A stretch of 64,000 nucleotides of DNA from Amylibacter sp. IMCC11727 (GTDB lineage: Bacteria; Pseudomonadota; Alphaproteobacteria; Rhodobacterales; Rhodobacteraceae), in contig NZ_CP122960.1 in assembly GCF_029854195.1 (NCBI RefSeq), positions 998,001 to 1,062,000 of the forward strand, read 5' to 3'. Below the pieces are notes generated by a model. It was not told where the DNA came from, made no database searches, and was given only the letters and a program-made list of their open reading frames with translations. Each line of letters opens with the position of its first letter. The stretch's first letter is position 1. Of this stretch, positions 8,692 to 17,037 are shown piece after piece. The translations under genes were made by a program, and so were the position numbers.

Positions 8692-9690
8692 TTGGAGCAA
8701 TCTAACACTCTTCGGAAACGTACCTTTAAATATATGAAAGCCGACAATCGCGTGGCGTTTGGGCATTTTGCGGTGTCGCTGGGTGCGTTCTTTGGGCTGT
8801 GGGGGCTGGGCATCGCGTTTTATGATGTGTTGGTTGTGCGGTTGGCGGTGATGACGCTTTTGGCGGGTGTGATCATTCGCATTTACATCACGCAGCATGA
8901 TTGCGGCCATTACATGCACTTTTCGACCAAACGGATGAACATGGTGATCGGCACTTTGCTGAGTGCGATCACACTGAATTCGTTCAAGGCGATGATATAC
9001 AATCACAATCGCCATCATGCGACGGTAGGGGATTTGGCCCATCGTGATGCACATGAGGTGATGACATGGACGTTGTCCGAATATGAAGCGGCCTCGCCGA
9101 TGAAGCAGTTGGGGTATCGGGCGTTTCGTCACCCGTTTGTGCTGTTCGGCATTGGCGCACTGTTGGTATTTTTCGTGCGCTATCGGTTTCCAAAGAACGG
9201 TATTCGCTGTGGCGTTGGGGATGTAATCTTGCAAAACGCATTGATGTTCGGGCTGTGGGCTGCTGCCTATGCGGTGTTTGGCTGGCCTGGTGTTGTCGTG
9301 CTTGTTGGGTCCACGGCGATTGCTGCGTGTTTTGGGGTTTTGATCGTGTATCTGGGCCACAATTACGAGTTCACCTATTGGAAAGCGGATGAGGAGTACG
9401 ATTTCCAACAGGCATCTTTGCAGGGATCAAGTGTTCTGGATTTGGGACCTGTGATGAATTTTGTCCTGTTTGATGCTGGCTTCCATGATCTTCATCATCT
9501 GAACGCGCGTATTCCCTGCTATAAACTGCGCGCATGTTATGCGGAATTGACGAACGATCTGACGCCCAATCGGATCACCTGGGACAAAGTGGTGCAGTGT
9601 ATGGGCATGAAGTTGTGGGATGAAAAACAAGGCAAGATGGTTGGGTTTCCGCCGTCACGTCAGAACCCCGCGATTGCCCCTGCGGAGTGA
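8692..9690 (+). CDS. Membrane fatty acid desaturase
   Basis: 332 residues from a TTG start, or 318 from the ATG at 8734; neither has a convincing Shine-Dalgarno sequence. Three histidine clusters that bind the di-iron centre are visible: HDCGH at 69-73, HNRHH at 105-109 and HDLHH near residue 263. Four to six hydrophobic segments lie between them. This is the acyl-lipid/acyl-CoA desaturase family, acting in the inner membrane to introduce a double bond and tune membrane fluidity; the exact regiospecificity is unknown. Transcribed away from the membrane-protein/methyltransferase pair. Confidence 0.9.
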   Translation: MEQSNTLRKRTFKYMKADNRVAFGHFAVSLGAFFGLWGLGIAFYDVLVVRLAVMTLLAGVIIRIYITQHDCGHYMHFSTKRMNMVIGTLLSAITLNSFKAMIYNHNRHHATVGDLAHRDAHEVMTWTLSEYEAASPMKQLGYRAFRHPFVLFGIGALLVFFVRYRFPKNGIRCGVGDVILQNALMFGLWAAAYAVFGWPGVVVLVGSTAIAACFGVLIVYLGHNYEFTYWKADEEYDFQQASLQGSSVLDLGPVMNFVLFDAGFHDLHHLNARIPCYKLRACYAELTNDLTPNRITWDKVVQCMGMKLWDEKQGKMVGFPPSRQNPAIAPAE

Positions 9691-9752
9691 TTAGCCATTG
9701 TTGCCTATGCGGATGGCCCATAGGGTGGGCCTGACGCAAAAAGGGCAGAGCA

Positions 9753-10649
9753 ATGGACCGCAAAGACAGAATTGACGCGCTGGGCGGTGTGCTGCTCGTT
9801 TCTATTTCATTCTTGTTGGGGCTGAACCAAGTTTTGGTGAAACTGGTTGGCGAAGGCATGCACCCTGCCATGCAAGCGGGTGTGCGATCTGCCTTTGCGA
9901 TTGTACCTGTGCTGGCTTTGGCGGTGATATTGCGGCGGCGGTTGTCGATCACGGATGGCAGCCTGCCGTGGGGGATTCTGACAGGTGTGCTGTTTGCAGT
10001 GGAATTTCTGCTGATGTTTCTGGCGTTGGATTACACAACGGTCGCGCGGGTGTCGGTGCTGTTTTACACAATGCCCGTTTGGATGACGATTGCGGCGCAT
10101 TTCCTGATCCCATCGGAACGTTTGACCCCTGTGCGAACATTGGGGTTGAGCGTGGCGATGGTTGGGGTTGTGGTGGCGATGTATGGGCGCGGCGAGGGGG
10201 AGAACCTGTTGCTGGGCGACATATTCTGCATCGCGGCGGCGATGATCTGGGCGGCTATTGGGTTGGTGGCGCGGTTGACCCCGATGAACAAATCCGTCCC
10301 AGAGATGCAGTTGCTGTATCAGTTGGTAGTGTCGGCGATTGTGCTGTTGCCCGTGTCCTATTTGATCGGAGATCAGGTGCGTGATTTGCGTATCGAACAC
10401 TGGGGTATTTTGGTATTTCAAGCCGTCGTAGTGGTGGGCTTTGGCTTTCTGACGTGGTTTTGGGTTTTGTCGAAATACCCAGCCAGCGATATGGCGAGTT
10501 TTGGGTTTCTGGCCCCTGTGTTTGGAGTCTTGCTCGGCTGGTTGATGCTGGGCGAAGATTTGTCGGTTTGGATTATTGCAGCACTCATCTTGGTGAGCAT
10601 TGGGATTGTTTTGATCAACCGCAAACCTAAGGAAAGCGCCGCAAGCTGA
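9753..10649 (+). CDS. EamA-type DMT transporter
   Basis: 298 residues with ten hydrophobic segments in two EamA halves. Typical motifs are GLNQVLVKLVGEG near the N-terminus, FLALDYTTVARVSVLFYTMPVW (about 88-109) and GEDLSVW in the second half. Substrate unknown. The stop codon TGA at 10647-10649 sits in the loop of a terminator-like hairpin. Not closely similar by eye to the DMT gene at 1197-2114. Confidence 0.88.
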   Translation: MDRKDRIDALGGVLLVSISFLLGLNQVLVKLVGEGMHPAMQAGVRSAFAIVPVLALAVILRRRLSITDGSLPWGILTGVLFAVEFLLMFLALDYTTVARVSVLFYTMPVWMTIAAHFLIPSERLTPVRTLGLSVAMVGVVVAMYGRGEGENLLLGDIFCIAAAMIWAAIGLVARLTPMNKSVPEMQLLYQLVVSAIVLLPVSYLIGDQVRDLRIEHWGILVFQAVVVVGFGFLTWFWVLSKYPASDMASFGFLAPVFGVLLGWLMLGEDLSVWIIAALILVSIGIVLINRKPKESAAS

Positions 10650-10664
10650 GGATGCCTGCGGCGC
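10636..10664 (+). terminator. Terminator hairpin overlapping the DMT stop codon
   Basis: GCGCCGCAAGC (10636-10646) pairs with GCCTGCGGCGC (10654-10664) with one G-U pair; the 7-base loop contains the TGA stop. It is followed at once by GGATATTTTT, the beginning of the recurring 22-nt intergenic element. Confidence 0.6.
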
Positions 10665-10686
10665 GGATATTTTTGGCCAGAAGAAG
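10665..10686 (+). repeat. Recurring 22-nt intergenic element, copy 1
   Basis: ATATTTTTGGCCAGAAG core with GG before and AAG after. Identical over 22 bases to the copies at 13147-13168 and 22546-22567. It lies between convergent genes, right behind a hairpin. Confidence 0.7.
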
Positions 10687-10708
10687 ACTCTGGGTGGTTA
10701 ATGAGCGG

Positions 10709-11647
10709 TTAAGGCAGGGTCGCGATGCGGTCTGTCAGCAGTTTGAAGAAACCATCAGCATCTATGTTGCGCACCCATGTGGCGTTATGAGGGCGGTCAG
10801 TGACACGCCACCAATCCGCCACGGTCGCCCCAAGGGTGAGGTCGGATTGGGTTTCGATGGTGACGTTGATGTGGCGGCTTTCAAACAGGGTTGGGTCCAG
10901 TAGGTAAGCGATGACGGTTGGATCGTGCAGTGGCGCACCTTCGGAGCCGTATTTTTCTTTGTCGTAGCGTTCGAAGAAATCGGTGAGTTCGGCCACGGCG
11001 GGGCCGCATCGGTTTGGCAAATTTCGAAAAGCTTCGACACGGGCGGGCAACACGAGGGCTTGGTGTGTGACATCAAGGGGGAGGACCGTGATGGGAAGGC
11101 CTGAGCGGAAGACGATATCTGCGGCGGTTGGATCGACATAGATGTTGAATTCGGCGGAAGGTGTGATGTTGCCGCCTTCGAAATAGCCACCGCCCATGAG
11201 CACGATTTCACGAATGTTTTTGGCAATGTCAGGCGCACGCGTCAGGGCCGTTGCGATATTGGTGAGCGGGCCAAGCGGGCAAAGTGTGACATCGGACGTG
11301 TTGCGCAGGGTTTCGATGAGGTAATCAACGGCGTGATCTGGTTGCAGCTGGATTTCAGGGTCGGGCAGGGTTGGCCCATCCAGGCCCGTGCGGCCATGTA
11401 CATGTTCTGCTGTGACCAATTTGCGGTCCATCGGCTCGACGCAGCCTGCAAAGATGGGAACGTCTGTGTGACCCGACAGTTCAACAATTTTGCGGGTGTT
11501 GAGTTCAGTCAGCGGCAAAGGCACGTTGCCGGCCACCACAGTAATGCCAAGCACATCCAGTTCAGGCGAGGCGAGGGCGAGTAGAATGGCCACGGCATCG
11601 TCTTGGCCTGGGTCTGTGTCGATGATGATTTTGCGTGTTTCGGTCAT
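10709..11647 (-). CDS. Inosine/uridine-preferring nucleoside hydrolase
   Basis: 312 residues, the standard length of IUNH enzymes, which hydrolyse the N-glycosidic bond of ribonucleosides to give ribose and free base in purine/pyrimidine salvage. The calcium-binding DTDPGQDDA cluster lies at residues 10-18. The family also has the conserved N in VVAGNVPL and the GPLTNIA segment, all present, followed by MGGGYFEGGN and the asparagine of EFNIYVDP. The ATG at 11647 is preceded by AAAAGGAACC. Single gene. Confidence 0.92.
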   Translation of the reverse strand: MTETRKIIIDTDPGQDDAVAILLALASPELDVLGITVVAGNVPLPLTELNTRKIVELSGHTDVPIFAGCVEPMDRKLVTAEHVHGRTGLDGPTLPDPEIQLQPDHAVDYLIETLRNTSDVTLCPLGPLTNIATALTRAPDIAKNIREIVLMGGGYFEGGNITPSAEFNIYVDPTAADIVFRSGLPITVLPLDVTHQALVLPARVEAFRNLPNRCGPAVAELTDFFERYDKEKYGSEGAPLHDPTVIAYLLDPTLFESRHINVTIETQSDLTLGATVADWWRVTDRPHNATWVRNIDADGFFKLLTDRIATLP

Positions 11648-11706
11648 TGCATGGTTCCTTTTCTTGGCCCCACGCTAATCGGTTTTTCGCAGAAGGGAAA
11701 CCGACC

Positions 11707-11868
11707 CTAGTTTGGGGCGCAGGCAAGGCGGCCCTGAAGCGGATCTGGGCGCATGGCGCAATCGTTTAAGGTTTGCGGCACGGCATAAGTTGCCGTGCCA
11801 GAAAAGATGCAAGCACAGAGCATAAGACACCAGAGATTGGGTGATATTATTCGGTTTTGTCGAATCAT
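11707..11868 (-). CDS. Small secreted peptide, unknown function
   Basis: 53 residues from ATG at 11868, chosen over an upstream in-frame ATG (11916) because GAAAGGA lies 7 bases before it. The N-terminus is a signal peptide (basic MIRQNR, hydrophobic LWCLMLCACIFSG, then TATYA), leaving a mature peptide of about 24 residues with two cysteines (NDCAMRPDPLQGRLACAPN). The cysteine spacing could form one disulfide. Divergent from the TSUP gene. No family recognised; coding status rests on the RBS and the signal peptide. Confidence 0.5.
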   Translation of the reverse strand: MIRQNRIISPNLWCLMLCACIFSGTATYAVPQTLNDCAMRPDPLQGRLACAPN

Positions 11869-11998
11869 GGCGTATCCTTTCATCATCTTAAATATCAAAT
11901 TATTAATGTAAAACAATAATAAAATGACACAAAAGGAGATGGTTTCTGCGTTGATTGTGAATCTGGCCGTTTGTGGGAAAACCCGTTATGCCTTGCCT

Positions 11999-12748
11999 AT
12001 GACAGATACTATTTTGATTGCTGTGGCGGCGTTTGCTGCCGGAATTTTGAACACAATTGCGGGGGGTGGATCGTTTTTAACCTTTCCTGCGTTGGTGTTT
12101 ACGGGCGTGCCCCCCGTGGCGGCAAATGCCACAAGCGCAGTTGCGGTGTTTCCTGGCTATTTGGCGGGGGCGGTTGGGTTCAAAGATGAACTGGCGGCGT
12201 TTGATCGCAAACAAGCGCTGCGCCTGTCGGGGATTACACTGGCCGGTGGGTTGGTTGGGGCGCTGTTGTTGGTGGTTTCGAGCGATGGAGCGTTCAATTT
12301 TGTGGTGCCGTTTTTGCTGTTGGCGGCCACGTTGGTGTTTCTGTTTGGGGACCAGATACGGGACTATGCGGCGGCGAAATCCCGTTCTTTTGTGCCCTTT
12401 GGGGCGGTGGGTCTGTTTTTCGTGAGCCTGTATGGAGGGTATTTTAACGGAGGGTTGGGGATTGTGTTGCTGGCGCTGTTTTCCCTGTGGGGGATGGCGA
12501 ACATTCACGAGATGAACGGGTTGAAAAACGGATTGTCGTTTGTGCTATCGGCGATTTCGGTGGCGGCTTTTGCGGTGAGTGGTTTGGTGGAATGGCCCCA
12601 AGCGATTGTGATGATGGTGGCGGCGACTGTGGGCGGATATGCCGGCGCGCCTGTGGCGCGGGTGCTGTCAAAAAATGTGGTGCGCTGGATCGTGATTGTC
12701 GTCGGCTTTGGCATGAGCGCCATCTTTTTCGCGAGGTTATTTGTATGA
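11999..12748 (+). CDS. TSUP/TauE-SafE family permease
   Basis: About 249 residues from ATG at 11999 (MTDTILIAVAAFAAG). In-frame alternatives upstream are ATG 11924, ATG 11939 and TTG 11951 (the last 12 bases behind AAAAGGAG), so the N-terminus is uncertain. The hallmark N-terminal repeat NTIAGGGSFLTFPAL follows the first helix, and the second repeat shows GGYFNGGLGIVLLALFSLWG; seven to eight helices in all. The family exports sulfur-containing anions or organic acids (sulfite, sulfoacetate, taurine products); substrate not readable. Its stop overlaps the start of the VOC gene (ATGA), so they are coupled. Confidence 0.88.
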   Translation: MTDTILIAVAAFAAGILNTIAGGGSFLTFPALVFTGVPPVAANATSAVAVFPGYLAGAVGFKDELAAFDRKQALRLSGITLAGGLVGALLLVVSSDGAFNFVVPFLLLAATLVFLFGDQIRDYAAAKSRSFVPFGAVGLFFVSLYGGYFNGGLGIVLLALFSLWGMANIHEMNGLKNGLSFVLSAISVAAFAVSGLVEWPQAIVMMVAATVGGYAGAPVARVLSKNVVRWIVIVVGFGMSAIFFARLFV

Positions 12749-13140
12749 ATCAGGCGTTGGCCCACACTGCTTTGGTTGTGCGCGACTATGGCGAGGCGAT
12801 TGCCTTTTATGTGGATGTGCTGGGGTTTGATCTGATTGCGGATGAGTATCAGGCCGAGCAGGACAAACGCTGGGTCGTGGTGCGGCCCAAAGGGGATGGG
12901 CAGGCGGGGCTGGTGTTGGCGCGGGCATCCGATGACCACCAGGCCAAATGGATCGGGGATCAGGCCGGGGGGCGTGTGTTTTTGTTTCTGCGCACGGATG
13001 ATTTTTGGCGGGATTATAAGCTTTATTGTGATCGCGGCGTGGAATTTGTGCGTGATCCTGTGGTGCAGCCCTATGGGACGGTAGCGGTTTTCAAGGATTT
13101 GTACGGCACGCTTTGGGATTTGGTTGAGTTTGCGGGCTGA
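12745..13140 (+). CDS. VOC (glyoxalase/bleomycin resistance) family protein
   Basis: 131 residues starting at the ATG that overlaps the TSUP stop codon. The vicinal-oxygen-chelate fold is seen as two beta-alpha-beta halves: LAHTALVVRDYGEAIAFYVD with H8 as a metal ligand, and FLRTDDFWRDY ... FVRDPVVQPYGTVAVFKDLYGTLWDLVEF with E128 at the end. These proteins are metal-dependent isomerases, lyases or dioxygenases, or drug-binding proteins; the substrate is unknown. Followed by another VOC gene after one copy of the 22-nt element. Confidence 0.88.
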   Translation: MNQALAHTALVVRDYGEAIAFYVDVLGFDLIADEYQAEQDKRWVVVRPKGDGQAGLVLARASDDHQAKWIGDQAGGRVFLFLRTDDFWRDYKLYCDRGVEFVRDPVVQPYGTVAVFKDLYGTLWDLVEFAG

Positions 13141-13146
13141 GGATTT

Positions 13147-13168
13147 GGATATTTTTGGCCAGAAGAAG
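13147..13168 (+). repeat. Recurring 22-nt intergenic element, copy 2
   Basis: Same 22 bases as at 10665-10686, here 6 bases after one VOC stop and 14 bases before the next VOC start, so the GAAGAAG end lies where a ribosome binding site is expected. No clear hairpin precedes this copy. Confidence 0.7.
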
Positions 13169-13182
13169 CGGGGGCGTAAGTG

Positions 13183-13533
13183 ATGGTTGTGAAGCGGATT
13201 GTAGTGGATGTTGCCACGGCGGATGTGGCGGGGCTGCGCGACTTTTATGCTGAGGTGTTTGATCTGGATGTGGCGATGGATTTTGGCTGGATCGCGACCT
13301 TGAAAGGCGGAGTGGCTGCGCCGGTGCAGATCAGTGTGGCATCTGAGGGGGGATCGGGGACGCCTGTGCCTGATCTGTCGATTGAGGTGGATGATTTGGA
13401 TGAGGTTTTAGAAAAGGTCAAAGCGCGTGGGATGCCGTTGGAATATGGGCCAGTGGATGAACCTTGGGGCGTGCGGCGGTTTTTTATGCGCGATCCTGCG
13501 GGGGTGTTGTTGAATGTGTTGGTGCATTTGTAG
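13183..13533 (+). CDS. VOC family protein (second copy)
   Basis: 116 residues from ATG 13183 (GTG 13180 is equally possible). Reads MVVKRIVVDVATADVAGLRDFY with the usual first half, then VPDLSIEVDDLDEVLEKVKARG and RRFFMRDPAGVLLNVLVHL, the C-terminal half of a glyoxalase-like fold. The first-position metal ligand is not an obvious His here, so it may be a binding protein rather than an enzyme. Follows the first VOC gene in the same direction; the two share the fold but are not close duplicates. Confidence 0.85.
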   Translation: MVVKRIVVDVATADVAGLRDFYAEVFDLDVAMDFGWIATLKGGVAAPVQISVASEGGSGTPVPDLSIEVDDLDEVLEKVKARGMPLEYGPVDEPWGVRRFFMRDPAGVLLNVLVHL

Positions 13534-13628
13534 GCTGTTTACAAACAGCAAATTGAAAGTGTTAGGAAACTGCTTCGAAATATGGTAATAAATGGTTCAG
13601 AGTTTGATCGTATTAGAAAAAATTACTC

Positions 13629-14108
13629 ATGAGCGAAGTCGTTCTTTCGGAAGCAATAACAAGTGTTTTGTCCTCTATTCGCACGCAAGTTGACGTAATT
13701 ACTGCTCTTTCCTCTGGAGGCTTGGGAAGTATCATTTTTACTTGGGCGAGAGTTCTTGGGCTTTTTGAAGATGGAAATTTTAAGTCGTTTAAGAGCCCAT
13801 TTCTTCTTGTAATCCCTGGCGCTCTTTTGCTGATCGCGGTGATATTGGGATATTTAGTAGGTGCACAAATTACTGGTTTTCTGACCGAGATTGCTAATGG
13901 TACTAGCGCTCAAGGCGACAAAATTATTGACGCTAGTGCATACTATTTCAGCAGCGTCTACAGTACATCGTTTGATTGGATGATGCTAATTCAACTCTTG
14001 GCTAGTTCAATTGGGATAATAATGATTGCTTGTTGGTTTGCGTGGAATGTTAAGAAAAAACAAACTGATATTGGAGACGAGAATGGTAAAAAGAAAAGTA
14101 CTAGTTAG
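13629..14108 (+). CDS. Hypothetical three-helix membrane protein (AT-rich)
   Basis: 159 residues, with hydrophobic segments at about 27-45, 55-77 and 117-138, a basic C-terminal tail (VKKKQTDIGDENGKKK) and a soluble loop between helices 2 and 3. No motif recognised. The codon use is clearly more AT-rich than the neighbours, and the gene sits with the following secreted protein in an AT-rich block of about 1.1 kb between a VOC gene and mazG. Overlaps the next gene by 26 bases. Probably acquired recently; function unknown. Confidence 0.7.
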   Translation: MSEVVLSEAITSVLSSIRTQVDVITALSSGGLGSIIFTWARVLGLFEDGNFKSFKSPFLLVIPGALLLIAVILGYLVGAQITGFLTEIANGTSAQGDKIIDASAYYFSSVYSTSFDWMMLIQLLASSIGIIMIACWFAWNVKKKQTDIGDENGKKKSTS

Positions 14109-14628
14109 CTGCGTTTTTGCGGCCTACACTACGCTCGCTGTACCTGCTTTCGCAGAAACTGTTGACGAAATTATTAATGAATTTCAGAGAGGTGAATTAC
14201 CCATCGAAAATTCTGCTTCGTCAATACTTCTTCCTTTTGCTTGGGAATGGGACGCAGTTTCATCTAAGGTCGTTGGACGTTCAAACTTAGCAAAGGGCGA
14301 AGCGTATCATGCACTTTCAACTAGTGATGAAGACTGGATGAAGGCGAGCATTCAAGCCCTTACAAGCAATGATAATGCAGTTGACTTTTTTAAAACCGAC
14401 GAAACGATGGAAGCCTTCGATAAGACGTATCAAACTGCAGTTGATATTGGATCGTCTGTAGGGGGAATCTCGCGTGAAGATGCTTTACGATATTGGATCT
14501 TATCGCGAGCCGTTGCTGCTGGGCCAGAAGTTCTATCAGGGCTTCCTCAAGGTGAAATCTCTGTTCAATGGTGCCTGCCGCCCCTGATACGTTGCACGCC
14601 GCCTAAAGTATTGCCCAAAGATGAGTAG
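14083..14628 (+). CDS. Hypothetical secreted protein (AT-rich)
   Basis: 181 residues from ATG 14083, which has GGAG six bases upstream; a longer in-frame opening at 14026 lacks this. Signal peptide KRKVLVSCVFAAYTTLAVPAFA with cleavage before ETVDE. The mature part is mostly helical and acidic, with a C-terminal cysteine pair (QWCLPPLIRCTPP). No family recognised. Overlaps the membrane-protein gene by 26 bases, so the two form one unit. Its stop lies two bases from the end of the convergent mazG gene. Confidence 0.7.
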   Translation: MVKRKVLVSCVFAAYTTLAVPAFAETVDEIINEFQRGELPIENSASSILLPFAWEWDAVSSKVVGRSNLAKGEAYHALSTSDEDWMKASIQALTSNDNAVDFFKTDETMEAFDKTYQTAVDIGSSVGGISREDALRYWILSRAVAAGPEVLSGLPQGEISVQWCLPPLIRCTPPKVLPKDE

Positions 14629-14630
14629 AA

Positions 14631-15455
14631 CTACTCCGCAGTTTTCGCCCGATCCCAAAGCGCGTCCATTTCTGTAAGGTTGGATTGCGCTGGCGTTTTC
14701 CCGCCTGCCTCTAACGCGTCTTCGATGTATTCAAAGCGGCGTTGAAATTTGCGGTTGGCGGAGCGGAGGGCCTCTTCGGGGTCGATTTTGAGGTGTCTTG
14801 CGAGGTTGGCCATGACGAACATTAAATCGCCAAATTCTTCCACTTGTTTGTCGTGGGGGAGGGTGTCGCGGGCTTCGACCAGTTCAGCGGCTTCCTCCTT
14901 GATTTTATCCAAGACCTGCGCGGTTTCCGGCCAGTCAAAGCCGACGCGGGCGGCGCGTTTTTGGAGTTTTACCGCGCGGGTGAGGGCGGGTAAGTTTTTG
15001 GCGATGCCGTCGAGCGTGCGGGTTTTTACCGTGCCTTTTGCGGCGCGTTCGGCGGCTTTGATCTTTTCCCAGTCGGCTGTTTGTTGAGCGGCGGACTTAT
15101 CACGGCTTTCATCCCCAAAGACGTGGGGGTGGCGGTGGATCATTTTTTCGGCGATGTTTTTGGTGACGGAGTCAAAGGTGAAATGGCCGTCTTCGCTGCC
15201 CATTTGAGTATAATAAACCACTTGGAGCAGGAGATCGCCAAGTTCGCCCTCTAGTTCGGCCATATTGTCTTGCTCGATGGCGTCGGCGACTTCGTAAGCC
15301 TCTTCAATTGTGTAGGGCACGATGGAGGCGTAGGTTTGTTCAATGTCCCATGGGCAGCCCGTTTCGGGGTCACGCAGGCGGGCCATGATTTCCAAGAGAC
15401 GCGGCAAGCCGCCGTTTGGGTCGAGGCAGAGGGCGTCTGATTTGGCTTTACTCAT
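14631..15455 (-). CDS. mazG: Nucleoside triphosphate pyrophosphohydrolase MazG
   Basis: 274 residues with two tandem MazG domains, as in the E. coli enzyme. The first has CPWDIEQTYASIVPYTIEEAYEV with the Mg-binding EE..E and ELGDLLLQVVYY (about 36-82). The second has IKEEAAELVEARD and VEEFGDLMFVMANLARHL. It hydrolyses (d)NTPs to monophosphates and pyrophosphate and cleans aberrant nucleotides. The start at 15455 (MSKAKSDAL) was chosen because a much longer upstream frame has no family similarity and would run through the divergent M20 gene. Divergent from that gene by 45 bases. Confidence 0.94.
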   Translation of the reverse strand: MSKAKSDALCLDPNGGLPRLLEIMARLRDPETGCPWDIEQTYASIVPYTIEEAYEVADAIEQDNMAELEGELGDLLLQVVYYTQMGSEDGHFTFDSVTKNIAEKMIHRHPHVFGDESRDKSAAQQTADWEKIKAAERAAKGTVKTRTLDGIAKNLPALTRAVKLQKRAARVGFDWPETAQVLDKIKEEAAELVEARDTLPHDKQVEEFGDLMFVMANLARHLKIDPEEALRSANRKFQRRFEYIEDALEAGGKTPAQSNLTEMDALWDRAKTAE

Positions 15456-15500
15456 GGCGTTGGCTTCCTGATAGTCCGTGCAAACTAAGGAGCATGAACC

Positions 15501-16667
15501 ATGGCTGTGATCAACCGAATTGCGGAGTATTTTGACGAGATGAAGGGCTGGCGGCGGCATATTCATGCGCATCCTGAATTGGACATGGAGTGCCATGGGA
15601 CGGCGGCGTTTGTTGTGGAGCGGCTGCGCGAATTTGGCGTGGATGAAATCCACGAGAAGATCGGTGTGAGCGGTGTTGTGGGAATCATCAACGGGCGCGG
15701 GGAAGGGCCAACCATTGGGTTGCGTGCGGATATGGATGCGTTGCCGATGCCAGAGGAAACAGGGCTGGAATATGCCAGCACGGTAGAGGGTGTGATGCAC
15801 GCTTGCGGCCATGACGGGCACACGACGATGCTGCTGGGCGCGGCGAAATATCTAGCAGAGACGCGGAATTTTTCGGGGCGTGTGGCGTTGATCTTTCAGC
15901 CTGGCGAGGAAGGGTCCGGCGGGGGGCGGTATATGGTTGAGGACGGCTTGTTTGAGAAGTTCGGGATTTCGCAGATTTATGGCCAGCATTCCCTGCCAAA
16001 TTCGCCTGTTGGGAATATTGAAACCTGCCCTGGGCCCTTACTGGCGGCGGCGGATGATTTTGAGATTCACATTACGGGATCAGGGGGGCATGCAGCGAGC
16101 CCGCATGAAACGGTGGACCCTGTGATGATCGCGGTGAACATGGCAACGAATTTGCAATCAATTGTGACGCGCAATGTGGACCCGATCAAAACCGTGGTTT
16201 TGTCGTTGACGCAAATTCATTCGGGGACAACGCATAATGTTGTGCCTGAAACCGCGATGCTGGGCGGGACGGTGCGCACGTTTGACAAGGAGGTTAAGGC
16301 GCTGGTGCTGGAGCGGATGACAGCAATTGTAGAACAGACGGCGGCGATGATGGGTGGAGACGCGCGGCTGGAGTATAATCACGGGTATCCTGCAACGATA
16401 AATGACGCGGCAGAGACAACGTTTGCCTGTGATGTGGCTGCGGAAATAGTGGGCGAGGACCGCGTTGTGCGCGATATGCCACCCACCATGGGGGCAGAAG
16501 ATTTTTCCTATATGTTGGAGCAAACGCGGGGCAGCTATTTTTACATCGGCAACGGGGATACCGCGTATTTGCACCAAACCACCTATGATTTTGATGATGA
16601 GGCGAGCCCTGTTGGGGCATCCGTGTTTGCAAGGATTGTAGAGCGGGCGCAGCCTTTGGCGGAATAA
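15501..16667 (+). CDS. M20 family amidohydrolase (hippurate hydrolase-like)
   Basis: 388 residues. Metal and catalytic motifs of peptidase family M20D: RRHIHAHPEL near residue 18-27, GLRADMDALPM (about 73-83), ACGHDGHTTML (about 99-109), FQPGEEGSGGG (about 134-144) and the late MGAEDFSYML. The dimerisation domain lies at about 185-295 (SGGHAASPHETVDPV). Such enzymes remove acyl groups from N-acyl amino acids (hippurate, N-acetyl-cysteine, IAA conjugates). RBS AAGGAGC precedes the ATG. Ends in front of a strong hairpin. Confidence 0.92.
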   Translation: MAVINRIAEYFDEMKGWRRHIHAHPELDMECHGTAAFVVERLREFGVDEIHEKIGVSGVVGIINGRGEGPTIGLRADMDALPMPEETGLEYASTVEGVMHACGHDGHTTMLLGAAKYLAETRNFSGRVALIFQPGEEGSGGGRYMVEDGLFEKFGISQIYGQHSLPNSPVGNIETCPGPLLAAADDFEIHITGSGGHAASPHETVDPVMIAVNMATNLQSIVTRNVDPIKTVVLSLTQIHSGTTHNVVPETAMLGGTVRTFDKEVKALVLERMTAIVEQTAAMMGGDARLEYNHGYPATINDAAETTFACDVAAEIVGEDRVVRDMPPTMGAEDFSYMLEQTRGSYFYIGNGDTAYLHQTTYDFDDEASPVGASVFARIVERAQPLAE

Positions 16668-16671
16668 ATTT

Positions 16672-16703
16672 GTGCGCAGGCGGTTCTAACATCGCCTGCG
16701 CAC
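16672..16703 (+). terminator. Strong hairpin behind the M20 amidohydrolase gene
   Basis: A perfect 11-bp stem GTGCGCAGGCG/CGCCTGCGCAC with a 10-base loop, 4 bases after the stop codon. No T-run follows, so it may protect the 3' end or act as a terminator with help. Confidence 0.5.
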
Positions 16704-17037
16704 GGCGCGGCCCCATTGGGGTGGAAACCGCGAAGGCCCAGCCTGCCAACGGTGGAATCGACATTTGGGCCAGAGCGACTCGCACACATAAAGTGAGTAA
16801 AAAGCGCGGTGTCTGCTTGAGTCTTTACAGACGAATGCGAGTCAACTTTGGGTAGTGTAATGGCAAATAGAGGCTATTGTAAACTTATTTTAGGTTGAGC
16901 GACTTTTTGCCGATGCCCTTTTAGAACGTTAATGAGGGACGTTGCATAAAACAGAACGCTGCGTGCTGAATTTGGGCTTTGTCCTTTTTGCGCTGCGGTA
17001 CTACGTTTGGACCAACGAAAGATTTAAGGAGACGAAT
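16704..17037. other. Intergenic stretch upstream of yghU
   Basis: About 330 bases without a recognisable gene on either strand. The half nearest yghU is AT-rich and probably holds its promoter, but no sigma-70 hexamer pair stands out. An AAGGAG ribosome binding site directly precedes yghU. No RNA gene or repeat recognised. Confidence 0.4.

Noticed and set aside
8587..9408. Long minus-strand reading frame (273 codons) opposite the desaturase
   Set aside because: His/Gln/Arg-rich product with no family features, exactly opposite conserved histidine boxes; a mirror of the real gene's codon usage.
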